Assembly: GCA_947589055.1 (NCBI GenBank) | Contig: CANPZL010000006.1 | Span: 19,895-83,894 of the forward strand | Reading direction: 5' to 3' | DNA from: an uncultured Lachnospiraceae bacterium | GTDB lineage: Bacteria; Bacillota; Clostridia; Lachnospirales; Lachnospiraceae | DNA length: 64,000 nucleotides | In this document: in pieces, positions 19,398-28,105 of the stretch | Layout of the letters: every line of letters begins with the position of its first letter | Numbering within the stretch: position 1 is the first letter of the stretch | The notes under the pieces: generated by a model | Databases searched by the model: none | What the model was told of the DNA's origin: nothing | Seen by the model: only the letters and a program-made list of their open reading frames with translations | Made by a program: the position numbers and the translations under genes

Positions 19398-19940
19398 TTA
19401 ATAAAAAAGCTGTTCATAATCCTCCTGCATAAACCTATGGTAAATGGTATGTCCCATCTCCATCCTGATACAATAATAATATTCGTCAATATCCCGATCC
19501 AGAAAGTGTACGCAGTAATCAAAATCAATCCCAAATGGCATAACATCACACACATATTCATGGCTGAATTCGGCAAATACCTGACAGATTTCCTCTATGG
19601 TACAGGAATGCTTTTCCTGAAATAACCCAATGAATCTTTTTAAAAACGCAGGTGGTTCCAAATTCCGGTAAACCCATTCCACACCCTCCGGAGGGATTCC
19701 AATTTCTAACCGTCCACTATGGACAGCAAATTGCAGCCTGCCCAGCCTCGTATGCTTCAGTGCTTCTTCCTGCTCCAGCATTGCCAGCATGGTATCCGCT
19801 CCGGTGCATGTAAGTCCTAGCAGTGCATTCAGAGAAGAAACCGGATAATATAACCGGATCGTTTCCTTTGCATATCCAAGTTTTATCTGCGCCTCCAGAA
19901 CCTGGTCCTGCATATTGGTAAGTAACCGTTCTACATTCAT
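19398..19940 (-). CDS. Hypothetical protein (possibly DUF3877 family)
   Basis: This 180-residue soluble protein has no signal peptide. Recognisable stretches are KLGYAKETIRLYYPVSSLNA near the N-terminus and an aromatic, acidic C-terminus (FLDRDIDEYYYCIR). It resembles small Lachnospiraceae proteins annotated DUF3877, by memory only. A plausible GGGAG ribosome binding site precedes the ATG. It lies 86 bp after copA on the same strand, with a long stem-loop between them, so it may be a weakly coupled member of the copper operon. No function can be assigned. Confidence 0.65.
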   Translation of the reverse strand: MNVERLLTNMQDQVLEAQIKLGYAKETIRLYYPVSSLNALLGLTCTGADTMLAMLEQEEALKHTRLGRLQFAVHSGRLEIGIPPEGVEWVYRNLEPPAFLKRFIGLFQEKHSCTIEEICQVFAEFSHEYVCDVMPFGIDFDYCVHFLDRDIDEYYYCIRMEMGHTIYHRFMQEDYEQLFY

Positions 19941-19961
19941 TTTATATTCTCCCTGTGCCCT

Positions 19962-19997
19962 CTCTCTTCAGAACTCGCTTGCGAGTCTTGAAGAGAG
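19962..19997 (-). promoter_or_regulatory. Long intercistronic stem-loop without a T tract
   Basis: Arms 19962-19978 and 19981-19997 pair over 17 positions with one 2-base mismatch and a 2-nt loop. Neither strand has a T run after it, so it is not a standard terminator. It sits between copA and the hypothetical gene and could affect mRNA processing or stability. Confidence 0.5.
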
Positions 19998-20026
19998 ATA
20001 CGGATCCACTTTCGCAGACATCTAAA

Positions 20027-20236
20027 TCACTGGATGGAAATCACCTTATAATCCTGCGCTTCTACTGTATTTTTTAATACCTCGTCCTGAACTTCGCTTT
20101 TAAGCGTTACCTCTGCTGTTCCGGTTTCGTGGCTGACAACAGCTTCTGATACTTCCGGTAACGCCTCCAGACTTTTCTTTACCGTTGCTTCGCAGTGCCC
20201 GCACATCATTCCTTCAATTTTCATAGTTTTTTTCAT
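20027..20236 (-). CDS. Possible internal copZ-like copper chaperone within copA
   Basis: The last 69 codons of copA encode a complete heavy-metal-associated domain with the CxxC site in [14 protein letters not shown]. They start at an ATG at 20236. A strong GGAGGA ribosome binding site (20244-20249) lies 7 nt before this in-frame ATG. The sequence could therefore yield a free CopZ chaperone as well as the fused domain. The RBS and domain are seen; the internal initiation is inference. An alternative is a historical copA-copZ fusion in which the old copZ start signals remain but are little used. Confidence 0.5.
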   Translation of the reverse strand: MKKTMKIEGMMCGHCEATVKKSLEALPEVSEAVVSHETGTAEVTLKSEVQDEVLKNTVEAQDYKVISIQ

Positions 20237-22633
20237 AGTTTTTTCCTCCATTTTATTATTCTTATCATTTTCTATTTTCTCGGAATCCAATTCCGTAGAA
20301 AGCGATTCAAGTTTAATTTGTTTTCGCAGTTTTCGATCCCTGCCTGCATCATGTACCCGAACCAGATTCAACCGTAATGCATTCGTTACAACACAAAAAC
20401 TGGACAAACTCATAGCAGCCGCTCCAAACATGGGATTTAACTGCCAGCCAAAGATCGGAATCCAGATACCGGCAGCTAAAGGAATCCCTATCACGTTATA
20501 AATAAATGCCCAAAATAAATTTTCATGGATATTCGTCAAGGTTCTCCGACTTAACCGGATCGCTGCCGGAACATCAGTTAAGCTGCTTTTCATAAGCACC
20601 ACATCCGCCGCATCAATCGCTATATCCGTTCCAGCTCCAATCGCTATTCCTATATCAGCCCGTGTCAGTGCAGGTGCATCATTGATTCCATCGCCTACCA
20701 TCGCCACCTTGCCCTGTTCCTTCAGCTTACGGATCACTGCCTCTTTTCCATCCGGCAGAACGCCTGCAATCACCTGATCGACCCCTGCCTGCGCACCGAT
20801 TGCCTGTGCGGTCCGTTCATTGTCACCGGTAAGCATTACTACTTGAATCCCCATATTTTGCAGCTCACGAACTGCCTGCGGACTATCTTCTTTTATCACA
20901 TCTGCTACTGCGATCATTCCCACGCACTCGCTGTCACCTGTTTCTGCTGTTCTTGCAAAAAAGAGAGGAGTTTTTCCTTCCTGTGCCAATGCTTTGGATG
21001 CTTTTTTCATTTCCTCGGAAATAAAAACATATTTCTGTATAAACCGTTGATTTCCGCCATACAGCTTATCTTTTCCCTGGACTGCCGACAGACCGTTTCC
21101 GGGAAGTGCCTGAAATCCTGTCACTTCTTCTGCTGAAATCTTCTGATTTCCTGCTTCTTCCATAATTGCTTTTGCCAAAGGATGTTCGCTTTTTTGTTCC
21201 AAAGCAAATGCCATCTTTAACAGTTCTTTTTCATCATATCCCTTAGCCGGAATCATATCCGTTACCTTTGGCTGTCCACAGGTAATCGTTCCGGTCTTAT
21301 CCAACGCAACGATCTGTATTTTCCCGGTTTCCTCCAAAGAAACCGCTGTTTTGAACATGATCCCGTTTTTCGCTCCGACCCCGTTTCCTACCATAATTGC
21401 CACAGGAGTTGCCAGCCCCAATGCACAGGGGCAGCTGATAACCAGTACGGAAATTCCTCTGGCAAGTGCAAATCCAACCCCTTCGCCAACCAACAACCAA
21501 ACCGCTATAGTAATCAAAGCAATGACGATCACGATTGGTACAAACACACCGGATACCCGATCCGCCACCTTTGCGATCGGTGCCTTTGTTGCCGCAGCAT
21601 CACTTACCATCTGAATAATCTGTGCCAGTGTCGTATCCTCTCCCACTCTGGTAGCCTGACATTTCAAAAAGCCGGATTGATTCACAGTGGCTGCCGAAAC
21701 CAGATCCCCTTCCATCTTGTCAACCGGTATGCTTTCTCCGGTCAATGCCGATTCATTTACTGCACTGCTTCCCTCCAGCACCTTTCCGTCTACCGGTATA
21801 TTCTCGCCCGGACGAACAAGAAATATATCTCCCTGCTTTACCTGTTCAACAGGCACCACAGTTTCTGATCCTTCTATCATAAGCGTTGCAGTTTTTGGTG
21901 CTAACCGCATCAATCCCCGCAGTGCATCCGTAGTTCTCCCCTTTGAAATTGCCTCCAGCATTTTCCCCACAGTGATCAAGGTCAGAATCATAGCTGCGGA
22001 TTCAAAATAAAAATCATGCATATACGTCATTACACCTTCTATATCCCCTCTTACCTGGGCATCGGTCATGGCATATAAAGCATAAACGCTGTATCCAAAG
22101 GCGGCAGATGCACCCAGCGCCACGAGTGCGTCCATGTTCGGAGCTCCTCGGAACAAGCTTCGGAACCCGTTGATAAAAAACCGCTGATTGATCACCATGA
22201 TGCAGACGGTCAAGAGAAGCTGCGTTAATCCCATTGCTACATGGTTTTCTTCTAAAAAACGAGGCAGCGGCCAATTCCACATCATATGTCCCATAGAAAT
22301 ATACATCAAAATAAGCAAAAAGCCCAAAGAAGCCAATAACCGTTTTCGCAAAACCGGACTTTCCTTGTCCCGTAGTGCTTCCTCAGCCTCTGCATAGGAA
22401 CCGGCGTTACCATTTCCGGCTTTTTCCTGTGTGCCTTTCTTTTGTACGGCGCCATAACCGGCGTCTTCTACCGCTTTTATAATATCCGCCGGTGAAGCGG
22501 TTCCTTCCACTCCCATGGAATTTGTCAGCAGACTGACGGAACAGGCGGTTACACCCGGCACTCCGGAAACCGCTTTTTCCACTCTGGCACTACAGGCGGC
22601 ACAACTCATACCTGTTACTGTATATTGTTCCAT
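20027..22633 (-). CDS. copA: Copper-exporting P1B-type ATPase with N- and C-terminal metal-binding domains
   Basis: This protein exports Cu(I) across the cytoplasmic membrane using ATP. At about 868 residues it is longer than usual CopA because of an extra C-terminal metal-binding domain. The N-terminal domain has [16 protein letters not shown]. The transport motif is [11 protein letters not shown], the phosphorylated Asp is in DKTGTIT, and [12 protein letters not shown] and HPLAKAI are present. About eight membrane helices are expected. The linker from ~790 is highly charged and leads to the final domain, which starts [19 protein letters not shown]. The ATG at 22633 has AAGGTGAG upstream and is favoured over 22654. 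It lies 53 bp after csoR and is presumably derepressed by copper. Confidence 0.95.
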   Translation of the reverse strand: MEQYTVTGMSCAACSARVEKAVSGVPGVTACSVSLLTNSMGVEGTASPADIIKAVEDAGYGAVQKKGTQEKAGNGNAGSYAEAEEALRDKESPVLRKRLLASLGFLLILMYISMGHMMWNWPLPRFLEENHVAMGLTQLLLTVCIMVINQRFFINGFRSLFRGAPNMDALVALGASAAFGYSVYALYAMTDAQVRGDIEGVMTYMHDFYFESAAMILTLITVGKMLEAISKGRTTDALRGLMRLAPKTATLMIEGSETVVPVEQVKQGDIFLVRPGENIPVDGKVLEGSSAVNESALTGESIPVDKMEGDLVSAATVNQSGFLKCQATRVGEDTTLAQIIQMVSDAAATKAPIAKVADRVSGVFVPIVIVIALITIAVWLLVGEGVGFALARGISVLVISCPCALGLATPVAIMVGNGVGAKNGIMFKTAVSLEETGKIQIVALDKTGTITCGQPKVTDMIPAKGYDEKELLKMAFALEQKSEHPLAKAIMEEAGNQKISAEEVTGFQALPGNGLSAVQGKDKLYGGNQRFIQKYVFISEEMKKASKALAQEGKTPLFFARTAETGDSECVGMIAVADVIKEDSPQAVRELQNMGIQVVMLTGDNERTAQAIGAQAGVDQVIAGVLPDGKEAVIRKLKEQGKVAMVGDGINDAPALTRADIGIAIGAGTDIAIDAADVVLMKSSLTDVPAAIRLSRRTLTNIHENLFWAFIYNVIGIPLAAGIWIPIFGWQLNPMFGAAAMSLSSFCVVTNALRLNLVRVHDAGRDRKLRKQIKLESLSTELDSEKIENDKNNKMEEKTMKKTMKIEGMMCGHCEATVKKSLEALPEVSEAVVSHETGTAEVTLKSEVQDEVLKNTVEAQDYKVISIQ

Positions 22634-22686
22634 TCTATCACTCACCTTTTCCATTATGCTGTTATTCTTATCATATCCTGCTTTTA

Positions 22687-22992
22687 TTATTTCATTAGTT
22701 TTTGTAATGTAACCAACAATTCATCTACCGTTTCTTCTTTTCCTTCTTTTATATTTCTGGTCACACAGGTTTTTATATGATTTTCCAACAGAACCCGGTT
22801 AAAGCTGTTTAAAGCAGCGGTCACTGCCGAGACCTGAATCAATATATCCGTACAATATGCATCTTTTTCAACCATACCTTTAATTCCACGTATCTGTCCT
22901 TCGATTCGATTCAGCCGATGAATCAGATCCTTATATTCCTGCTCTGTACGTTCTTTTGTCCTATGACAAGCACATTCCGTTTCCTGTTTCAT
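22687..22992 (-). CDS. csoR: Copper-sensing repressor CsoR
   Basis: This 101-residue all-helical repressor releases DNA on binding Cu(I). The core is [20 protein letters not shown]. The metal ligands fit the CsoR Cys-His-Cys pattern: Cys in AYCTDIL, His in LENHIKTC and Cys in the same segment. The start at 22992 is preferred over 22998 and the GTG at 23001, because AGAGGTG lies at the proper distance only for it. The N-terminal ECACH is a small extra Cys cluster. It is the first gene of the csoR-copA operon, under a promoter whose spacer is filled by a perfect palindrome. Confidence 0.94.
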   Translation of the reverse strand: MKQETECACHRTKERTEQEYKDLIHRLNRIEGQIRGIKGMVEKDAYCTDILIQVSAVTAALNSFNRVLLENHIKTCVTRNIKEGKEETVDELLVTLQKLMK

Positions 22993-23010
22993 GCACATCA
23001 CCTCTTTTTT

Positions 23011-23039
23011 ATTATATACCCCTTAGGGGTATATTGCAA
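23011..23039 (-). promoter_or_regulatory. csoR-copA promoter with CsoR operator in the spacer
   Basis: On the minus strand, -35 TTGCAA (23034-23039) and -10 TATAAT (23011-23016) are 17 bp apart. A perfect inverted repeat, ATATACCCC (23014-23022) and GGGGTATAT (23026-23034), fills the gap. GC-rich TACCCC/GGGGTA dyads are typical CsoR boxes. Bound CsoR would block RNA polymerase directly. Confidence 0.88.
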
Positions 23040-23095
23040 CTGTGAAAATAATTAGAAAACCATTACGAAAATCATAGATTCCCATGTAATTCTTC

Positions 23096-23123
23096 TTTAC
23101 TTATAGCTAAAGTCTGCTATAAT
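23096..23123 (+). promoter_or_regulatory. Predicted promoter of the oxidoreductase operon
   Basis: TTTACT (23096-23101) and TATAAT (23118-23123) have a 16-bp spacer, about 70 bp before the first gene. The -10 is strong and the -35 moderate. Confidence 0.55.
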
Positions 23124-23192
23124 AAATAAGATGTAATTTTTTATAAAAATAAGAAGAAATATACATAAACAAAACGAAAAGGAGTTTTAACC

Positions 23193-23765
23193 ATGAGTCA
23201 GACAGTCGAAATCAGATGGCATGGCCGAGGCGGACAGGGTGCAAAAACAGCGGCACTTCTGCTGGCTGATGTTGCATTCAAAACCGGTATGCATGTTCAA
23301 GGGTTTCCGGAGTATGGCCCGGAACGAATGGGAGCGCCGATCACCGCCTATAATCGTATCAGTGATGCGCCAATCCGGGTGCATTCCAATATCTATACAC
23401 CGGAATATGTGGCCGTAGTAGATGAAACGCTGTTAGAGGCAGTCGATGTAACAGCAGGGTTAAAGAAGGAGGGTGCCATCATTATAAACACCTCCCAGCC
23501 CAAGGAAGCGATCCTTCCGCATTTAAAAGGCTATCCGGGTGCTGTTTATACCATAGATGCAAAGAAAATCTCCCTTGCGACGCTTGGGAAATATTATCCC
23601 AACTCTCCTATGCTGGCAGCGGTGGTTGCCATTACGAAGGTTATGGAACAGGAAGCCTTCCTGCGGGAAATGGAACTATCCTTTCAGCATAAGTTTGCAA
23701 AAAAACCGGAAGTCATTAAGGGAAATATGGAAGCCTTGAAAATGACCTTTAAGGAGGTGCAATAA
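23193..23765 (+). CDS. porC: 2-oxoacid:ferredoxin oxidoreductase, gamma subunit
   Basis: This is the gamma subunit of a four-subunit, thiamine- and iron-sulfur-dependent enzyme. The complex oxidises a 2-oxoacid to acyl-CoA + CO2 and reduces ferredoxin. The protein has 190 residues. The N-terminal GRGGQGAKTAALLLADVAF and FPEYGPERMGAPITAYNR are hallmarks of the gamma domain, which contacts CoA and the partner subunits. AAGGAG precedes the start. The delta subunit follows after 1 nt, then alpha and beta. The gamma-delta-alpha-beta order is that of pyruvate and 2-ketoisovalerate oxidoreductases. Pyruvate is likely but the substrate cannot be proved from sequence. Confidence 0.9.
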   Translation: MSQTVEIRWHGRGGQGAKTAALLLADVAFKTGMHVQGFPEYGPERMGAPITAYNRISDAPIRVHSNIYTPEYVAVVDETLLEAVDVTAGLKKEGAIIINTSQPKEAILPHLKGYPGAVYTIDAKKISLATLGKYYPNSPMLAAVVAITKVMEQEAFLREMELSFQHKFAKKPEVIKGNMEALKMTFKEVQ

Positions 23766-23766
23766 T

Positions 23767-24072
23767 ATGGGAGCAACCGATATTTCAAAAATAACCGAGC
23801 ATAGCAAATGGCAGGAAATCACACCCGGCAATCAGATATACGGAGCGGGGACCTCAAAAAGCTTCCTGACCGGAGAATGGAGAACCCAGACGCCTGTCTG
23901 GATTCCGGAAAAATGCAAGCAATGTCTGCTTTGCGTACCGGTCTGTCCGGACAGCTCCATACCAGTAAAAAACTGCGAACGTCAGGACTTTGATTATGAC
24001 CACTGTAAAGGCTGCGGTATCTGTGCAAAGGTCTGTCCGTTTGATTCTATCACTATGAAGGAGGGACAATAA
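23767..24072 (+). CDS. porD: 2-oxoacid:ferredoxin oxidoreductase, delta subunit (2x[4Fe-4S])
   Basis: This 101-residue ferredoxin-like subunit carries electrons from the catalytic dimer to free ferredoxin. It has two [4Fe-4S] motifs, CKQCLLCVPVCP (~45) and CKGCGICAKVCP (~80), each CxxCxxCxxxCP. The N-terminal ~40 residues, including SKSFLTGEWRTQTPVW, match delta subunits rather than stand-alone ferredoxins. It sits 1 nt after porC and 1 nt before porA, consistent with tight coupling. Confidence 0.92.
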   Translation: MGATDISKITEHSKWQEITPGNQIYGAGTSKSFLTGEWRTQTPVWIPEKCKQCLLCVPVCPDSSIPVKNCERQDFDYDHCKGCGICAKVCPFDSITMKEGQ

Positions 24073-24073
24073 T

Positions 24074-25255
24074 ATGTCAATTCGTGAACGATTATCCGGT
24101 AACGAGGCTGTGGCACTTGCTATCCGCCAGATCAACCCGGACGTAATGCCGGCGTTTCCCATTACCCCTTCTACCGAGATTCCTCAATACGTAGCGAACT
24201 ATATTGCAAATGGGAAAATGGATACAGAGTTCATTCCGGTAGAAAGCGAGCATAGCTCCATGAGTGCAACCGTAGGTGCCTCTGCCGCCGGAGCCAGAGC
24301 CTTAACCGCCACCTCCTCTTGCGGTATGGCTCTGATGTGGGAGGAATTATATGTGGCAGCATCGAACCGGCTTCCTCTTGCCTTAGCTTTAGTCAATCGG
24401 GCATTATCCGGGCCTATCAATATCAACTGCGATCATTCTGACAGCATGGGTGCCAGAGATTCCGGCTGGCTTCAGATTTATGCCGAAAACAATCAGGAGG
24501 CCTATGACAATATGATCCAAGCGTTCCGGATTTCCGAGCATAAGGATGTCCGGCTGCCAATTATGATCTGTCAGGACGGATTTATTACCAGCCATGCAGT
24601 AGAAAATATTGAATTATTAGAGGACGATGTCGTTAAGAAATTCGTCGGGGACTATGAACCGGAAAACTATTTACTGAATCCGGAGCAGCCAATGGCACTC
24701 GGCCCGTATGCAGTCTCCAATTATTATATGGAAACCAAGATGGGACAACGGACAGCTATGAACAATGCCCGTCAGGTCATCTTAGATGTAGCGAAAGAAT
24801 TTGAGGCCATTTCCGGCCGTAAGTATGGATTCTTTGAAGAATATCGCCTAGAGGATGCCGATTATGCGGTTTTGATCATCGGTTCCGCTGCCGGAACCTG
24901 CAAAGACGCCATTGACGCATTACGCAGCAAGGGAATCAAGGCAGGACTTTTAAAGCTTCGGGTATTTCGGCCTTTCCCCGCAAAAGAAATCGCTGCCGCC
25001 TTGTCACATTGCAAGGCAGCTGCCATTATGGATCGCAGCGACAGCTTTAATGGAAACGGTGGTCCCTTAGGTGCCGAAGTTTCACAGGCACTTTATAATG
25101 CCCATTCCTCTGTCCTTACCGTCAACTATATTTACGGTCTTGGCGGAAGGGATATCCGGGTAGAAGATTTCATTGATATTTATTCCCGTCTGCAAACCAT
25201 TGCAGAAACCGGAACCATTACCGACCAATACGATTACATTGGTCTGAGAAAATAA
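24074..25255 (+). CDS. porA: 2-oxoacid:ferredoxin oxidoreductase, alpha subunit
   Basis: This 393-residue alpha subunit contributes the pyrimidine side of the thiamine diphosphate site. Features are the N-terminal LSGNEAVALAIRQ and AFPITPSTEIPQY (2-oxoacid binding, ~30-42), FIPVESEHSSMSATVGAS (conserved Glu, ~58) and TATSSCGMALMWEELY. The C-terminal transketolase-C-like part has LLKLRVFRPFPAKEI and IMDRSDSFNGNGGPLGAEV. The length and motifs fit pyruvate:ferredoxin oxidoreductase. 2-ketoisovalerate oxidoreductase is the main alternative. GGAGG-type spacing separates it from porB. Confidence 0.92.
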   Translation: MSIRERLSGNEAVALAIRQINPDVMPAFPITPSTEIPQYVANYIANGKMDTEFIPVESEHSSMSATVGASAAGARALTATSSCGMALMWEELYVAASNRLPLALALVNRALSGPININCDHSDSMGARDSGWLQIYAENNQEAYDNMIQAFRISEHKDVRLPIMICQDGFITSHAVENIELLEDDVVKKFVGDYEPENYLLNPEQPMALGPYAVSNYYMETKMGQRTAMNNARQVILDVAKEFEAISGRKYGFFEEYRLEDADYAVLIIGSAAGTCKDAIDALRSKGIKAGLLKLRVFRPFPAKEIAAALSHCKAAAIMDRSDSFNGNGGPLGAEVSQALYNAHSSVLTVNYIYGLGGRDIRVEDFIDIYSRLQTIAETGTITDQYDYIGLRK

Positions 25256-25267
25256 GGAGGAAGTCCC

Positions 25268-26209
25268 ATGGCAACAAAATATAATTTCAAAGAAGAAATG
25301 AATAAGCCGGAGCGGCTTGCTCCGGGTCATAGAATGTGTGCCGGATGTGGCGGCACTATAGCAGTAAGGGCGGTTCTCCGGGCCCTTCATGAGGGAGACA
25401 AGGCAGTTATCGGCAATGCTACCGGCTGTTTGGAAGTATCCTCCTTCATGTATCCGTATACAGCCTGGGAAGACAGCTATATCCATAACGCTTTTGAAAA
25501 TGCCGGTGCGACCTTATCCGGTGTGGAAACCGCATATCATGTCTTGCGAAAAAAAGGAAAATTAAACGAAACCTTCAAATTCATCACCTTTGGAGGAGAC
25601 GGCGGCACGTATGATATTGGTCTTCAGTCTCTGTCCGGCGCTATGGAACGGGGACACGATCTGGTCTATGTCTGCTATGATAATGGCGCTTATATGAATA
25701 CCGGCGTACAGCGTTCCTCCGCTACGCCGAAATATGCCGATACAACGACGACTCCGGTAGGCTCCCAGTCGGCCGGTAAGCTTCAGGGCAGAAAAGATTT
25801 AGCCGCCATCATAGCCGCACATAATGTTCCTTATGTAGCGCAAACCACATTTATCGGTAATTTTAAGGATATACATACCAAATCAGAGACCGCCATCTAT
25901 ACACCCGGTCCTGCTTTTCTGAATGTTCTGGCCCCCTGTCCGAGAGGCTGGGGCTATGAAGCCAGCGACATCATGACAATATGCAAGCTGGCTGTAGAGA
26001 CCTGCTACTGGCCTTTATTCGAGGTAATTGATGGAAAATGGATCTTAAACTATGAACCGAAAAAGAAACTGCCGATAGAAGATTTTCTGCGTAATCAGAC
26101 CCGTTTCAAGCATCTGTTCAAACCGGGAAATGAGGCCTTGATCCAACAGTTCCAAGAAGAAGTTGACCGCCGCTGGGAGGATCTGCAATTCCACTGCTCC
26201 CGGAATTAA
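25268..26209 (+). CDS. porB: 2-oxoacid:ferredoxin oxidoreductase, beta subunit
   Basis: This 313-residue subunit binds thiamine diphosphate-Mg and a [4Fe-4S] cluster. It has HRMCAGCGGTIAVRA (cluster Cys pair, ~21-26), NATGCLEVSS (third Cys, ~55), the ThDP motif FGGDGGTYDIG...YVCYDNGAYMNTG (~103-135), and the late Cys in LAPCPRGWGYE. It completes the porCDAB operon, which feeds acetyl-CoA and reduced ferredoxin into fermentation. A strong hairpin follows the stop. Many Clostridia use a single-chain PFOR instead, so this archaeal/Thermotoga-type four-subunit form may be an additional enzyme. Confidence 0.93.
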   Translation: MATKYNFKEEMNKPERLAPGHRMCAGCGGTIAVRAVLRALHEGDKAVIGNATGCLEVSSFMYPYTAWEDSYIHNAFENAGATLSGVETAYHVLRKKGKLNETFKFITFGGDGGTYDIGLQSLSGAMERGHDLVYVCYDNGAYMNTGVQRSSATPKYADTTTTPVGSQSAGKLQGRKDLAAIIAAHNVPYVAQTTFIGNFKDIHTKSETAIYTPGPAFLNVLAPCPRGWGYEASDIMTICKLAVETCYWPLFEVIDGKWILNYEPKKKLPIEDFLRNQTRFKHLFKPGNEALIQQFQEEVDRRWEDLQFHCSRN

Positions 26210-26218
26210 GCAGGATAA

Positions 26219-26256
26219 GAAACCGGACATTCCGCAAACGCAGAATGTCCGGTTTC
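26219..26256. terminator. Strong hairpin between convergent porB and EAL gene
   Basis: A perfect 14-bp stem, arms 26219-26232 and 26243-26256, has a 10-nt loop. Each side ends in TTTC but no long T run follows. Its place between convergent genes fits a bidirectional terminator. Confidence 0.7.
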
Positions 26257-26264
26257 CTTGTATG

Positions 26265-27947
26265 CTAAACCAATCCGTCATTCTGATAAAATAACCGTTC
26301 AAATTCCTTTACGGAGATTGGTTTGGAGAAATAATACCCTTGTGAAATCTCACAGCCGCTGTCATATAGAAAATCCGCCTGTTCCTTTGTTTCTACTCCT
26401 TCTGCAATAATCTCCAACCCCAGATCATTTGACATGGAGATCACATGTGAAACGATTGCCTGCCCCTGTTTATTTTCCAGACATTTGTCCAGAAACAGCC
26501 GATCCATTTTCAACACGTCAAACGGAGTATCCTTCAACATACTTAAAGACGAATAACCGGAACCAAAATCATCCATCATGAGTGTAAAACCGGCATCCTT
26601 TAATTCATTGATATAATGAATCGTTTCTTCATTCTCCACTGTTTCCGTAATTTCCAGCTGTAAAAGGGAAATCGGTATCTGATATTTCTCGATCAGACCT
26701 TTCAAAAAGTTTACAATGTCTGTCTTTCCGAGATAACTTCTGGAAATGTTGACAGATATTGGAACGGGATTCTTCCCTTCGTCCAGCCAATGCCGCAGCA
26801 GTTTGCAAACACTTTCCCACATAAACTGATCCAGCTTCAGGATAAATCCATTCTGTTCAAACACCGGAATAAACTCCGCCGGTGATTTTACATTCTGTTT
26901 CCTATCCAGCCATCGAACCAGCGCCTCCGCACCTGCCAATCTTGACCGTTTCTTGTTATAAATAAATTTTGGCTGCAAATATACCTGAAACTCCCCGTTT
27001 TTCAATGCCTCCTCTTCCACCTCTTCAATCATACCGGCAGAGATCACATCCTGCAACAGTGTCTCTTCGTAAAACGCTGCCTTTTTTAGAACGGTATTTT
27101 TCGTATAAACTCTGGCTAATCCGGCTTCATCTCCATGCTTTCTGAATTCCTTTGAGGTCCCCGGTGCAATGCTGATACCATATTTCATATTAAACCGAAT
27201 ATCTCCACACCGGTGCAGGCGGCTGTCCAATACTTCGATAAAGTCTAGTATTTCTTCTTTATTATTATAATAGGTAACGATTTCGTATAAGTCGGCGGAC
27301 AGCCTGCAATGCAAATGCTCCTGATCACACATGACATCCAAAGTATCGCATATGTATTTTAATATTTCATCGCCAACCTGACTTCCATAGGTATCATTGA
27401 TATAACGAAAATTCCGAATATCAAACTGGATAAAAGCATAAAGGCGCTCCGGATTTGCTTCCATAAACTTAGCGATCCGGTTGATAAAGATTTCCGGACT
27501 TTTATCATTGGAAAACTTGGAAACAATCTCCCGGCTTTCGATTTCTTTTTCTCTTAACGGACGCAGCTTCCCTACAAAGGCAGTTACATAACCGGCACTA
27601 TTTTCTTCCAGATAGCAGGTCATGATAACCGGATCCGTTTTCCCTTTCCGGTTCTTCATATAAAAATGAGCGGTAATATTTTCCATATGGATCGGTTCCC
27701 GGGTCCCCTGCATGATCCGCTCATACAGGTTAATGATCTTCCCCATATCCGCCGCCTCTACCCACGGACCGTTATACAGATTCAAAAGAAGGTTCTGCCC
27801 TTGTTCCATAAGCTCTATCGGCAGATAATCATTTTCCTCTATGTACCACTGATTGGCAGTCAGATCCCCATAAAAATAGATGGTATCCTGATGTTTTTTC
27901 CGAATATCTGCTATCCTATTAACCAGAACAAGATCCTGCTCTATCAT
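26265..27947 (-). CDS. c-di-GMP phosphodiesterase: degenerate GGDEF plus EAL domain
   Basis: This 560-residue cytoplasmic protein has an N-terminal ~145 residues without a clear domain, possibly PAS-like sensory. A GGDEF-type domain follows at ~150-290, in which the signature is replaced by SADLYEIV, so no cyclase activity is expected. The C-terminal EAL domain (~310-555) keeps its key motifs: AEALVRW, ISVNISRSYL, LEITETVE, MMDDFGSGYSSL and IAEGVETKEQ. It should hydrolyse c-di-GMP to pGpG, perhaps gated by GTP at the degenerate domain. No membrane helix is seen. An AGAGGG site precedes the ATG. It ends at the hairpin shared with porB. Confidence 0.9.
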   Translation of the reverse strand: MIEQDLVLVNRIADIRKKHQDTIYFYGDLTANQWYIEENDYLPIELMEQGQNLLLNLYNGPWVEAADMGKIINLYERIMQGTREPIHMENITAHFYMKNRKGKTDPVIMTCYLEENSAGYVTAFVGKLRPLREKEIESREIVSKFSNDKSPEIFINRIAKFMEANPERLYAFIQFDIRNFRYINDTYGSQVGDEILKYICDTLDVMCDQEHLHCRLSADLYEIVTYYNNKEEILDFIEVLDSRLHRCGDIRFNMKYGISIAPGTSKEFRKHGDEAGLARVYTKNTVLKKAAFYEETLLQDVISAGMIEEVEEEALKNGEFQVYLQPKFIYNKKRSRLAGAEALVRWLDRKQNVKSPAEFIPVFEQNGFILKLDQFMWESVCKLLRHWLDEGKNPVPISVNISRSYLGKTDIVNFLKGLIEKYQIPISLLQLEITETVENEETIHYINELKDAGFTLMMDDFGSGYSSLSMLKDTPFDVLKMDRLFLDKCLENKQGQAIVSHVISMSNDLGLEIIAEGVETKEQADFLYDSGCEISQGYYFSKPISVKEFERLFYQNDGLV

Positions 27948-28019
27948 AGATACACCCTCTTTCCAATCTGATTTTCCCTAGTCTTTTAACGAATTCTCGT
28001 TTCATTTGTCCTTCTTTGT

Positions 28020-28060
28020 AAAAAAAACAGGTATATTGCATTCCTCATATACCTGTTTTT
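28020..28060 (-). terminator. Rho-independent terminator of serS
   Basis: A perfect 14-bp stem, arms 28023-28036 and 28047-28060, has a 10-nt loop. A run of eight T follows on the minus strand. It lies about 45 bp after the serS stop. Confidence 0.85.
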
Positions 28061-28105
28061 ACCCGTCACTTATTTAATTATAGCACACTATTTTCCAATT
28101 TCCTA

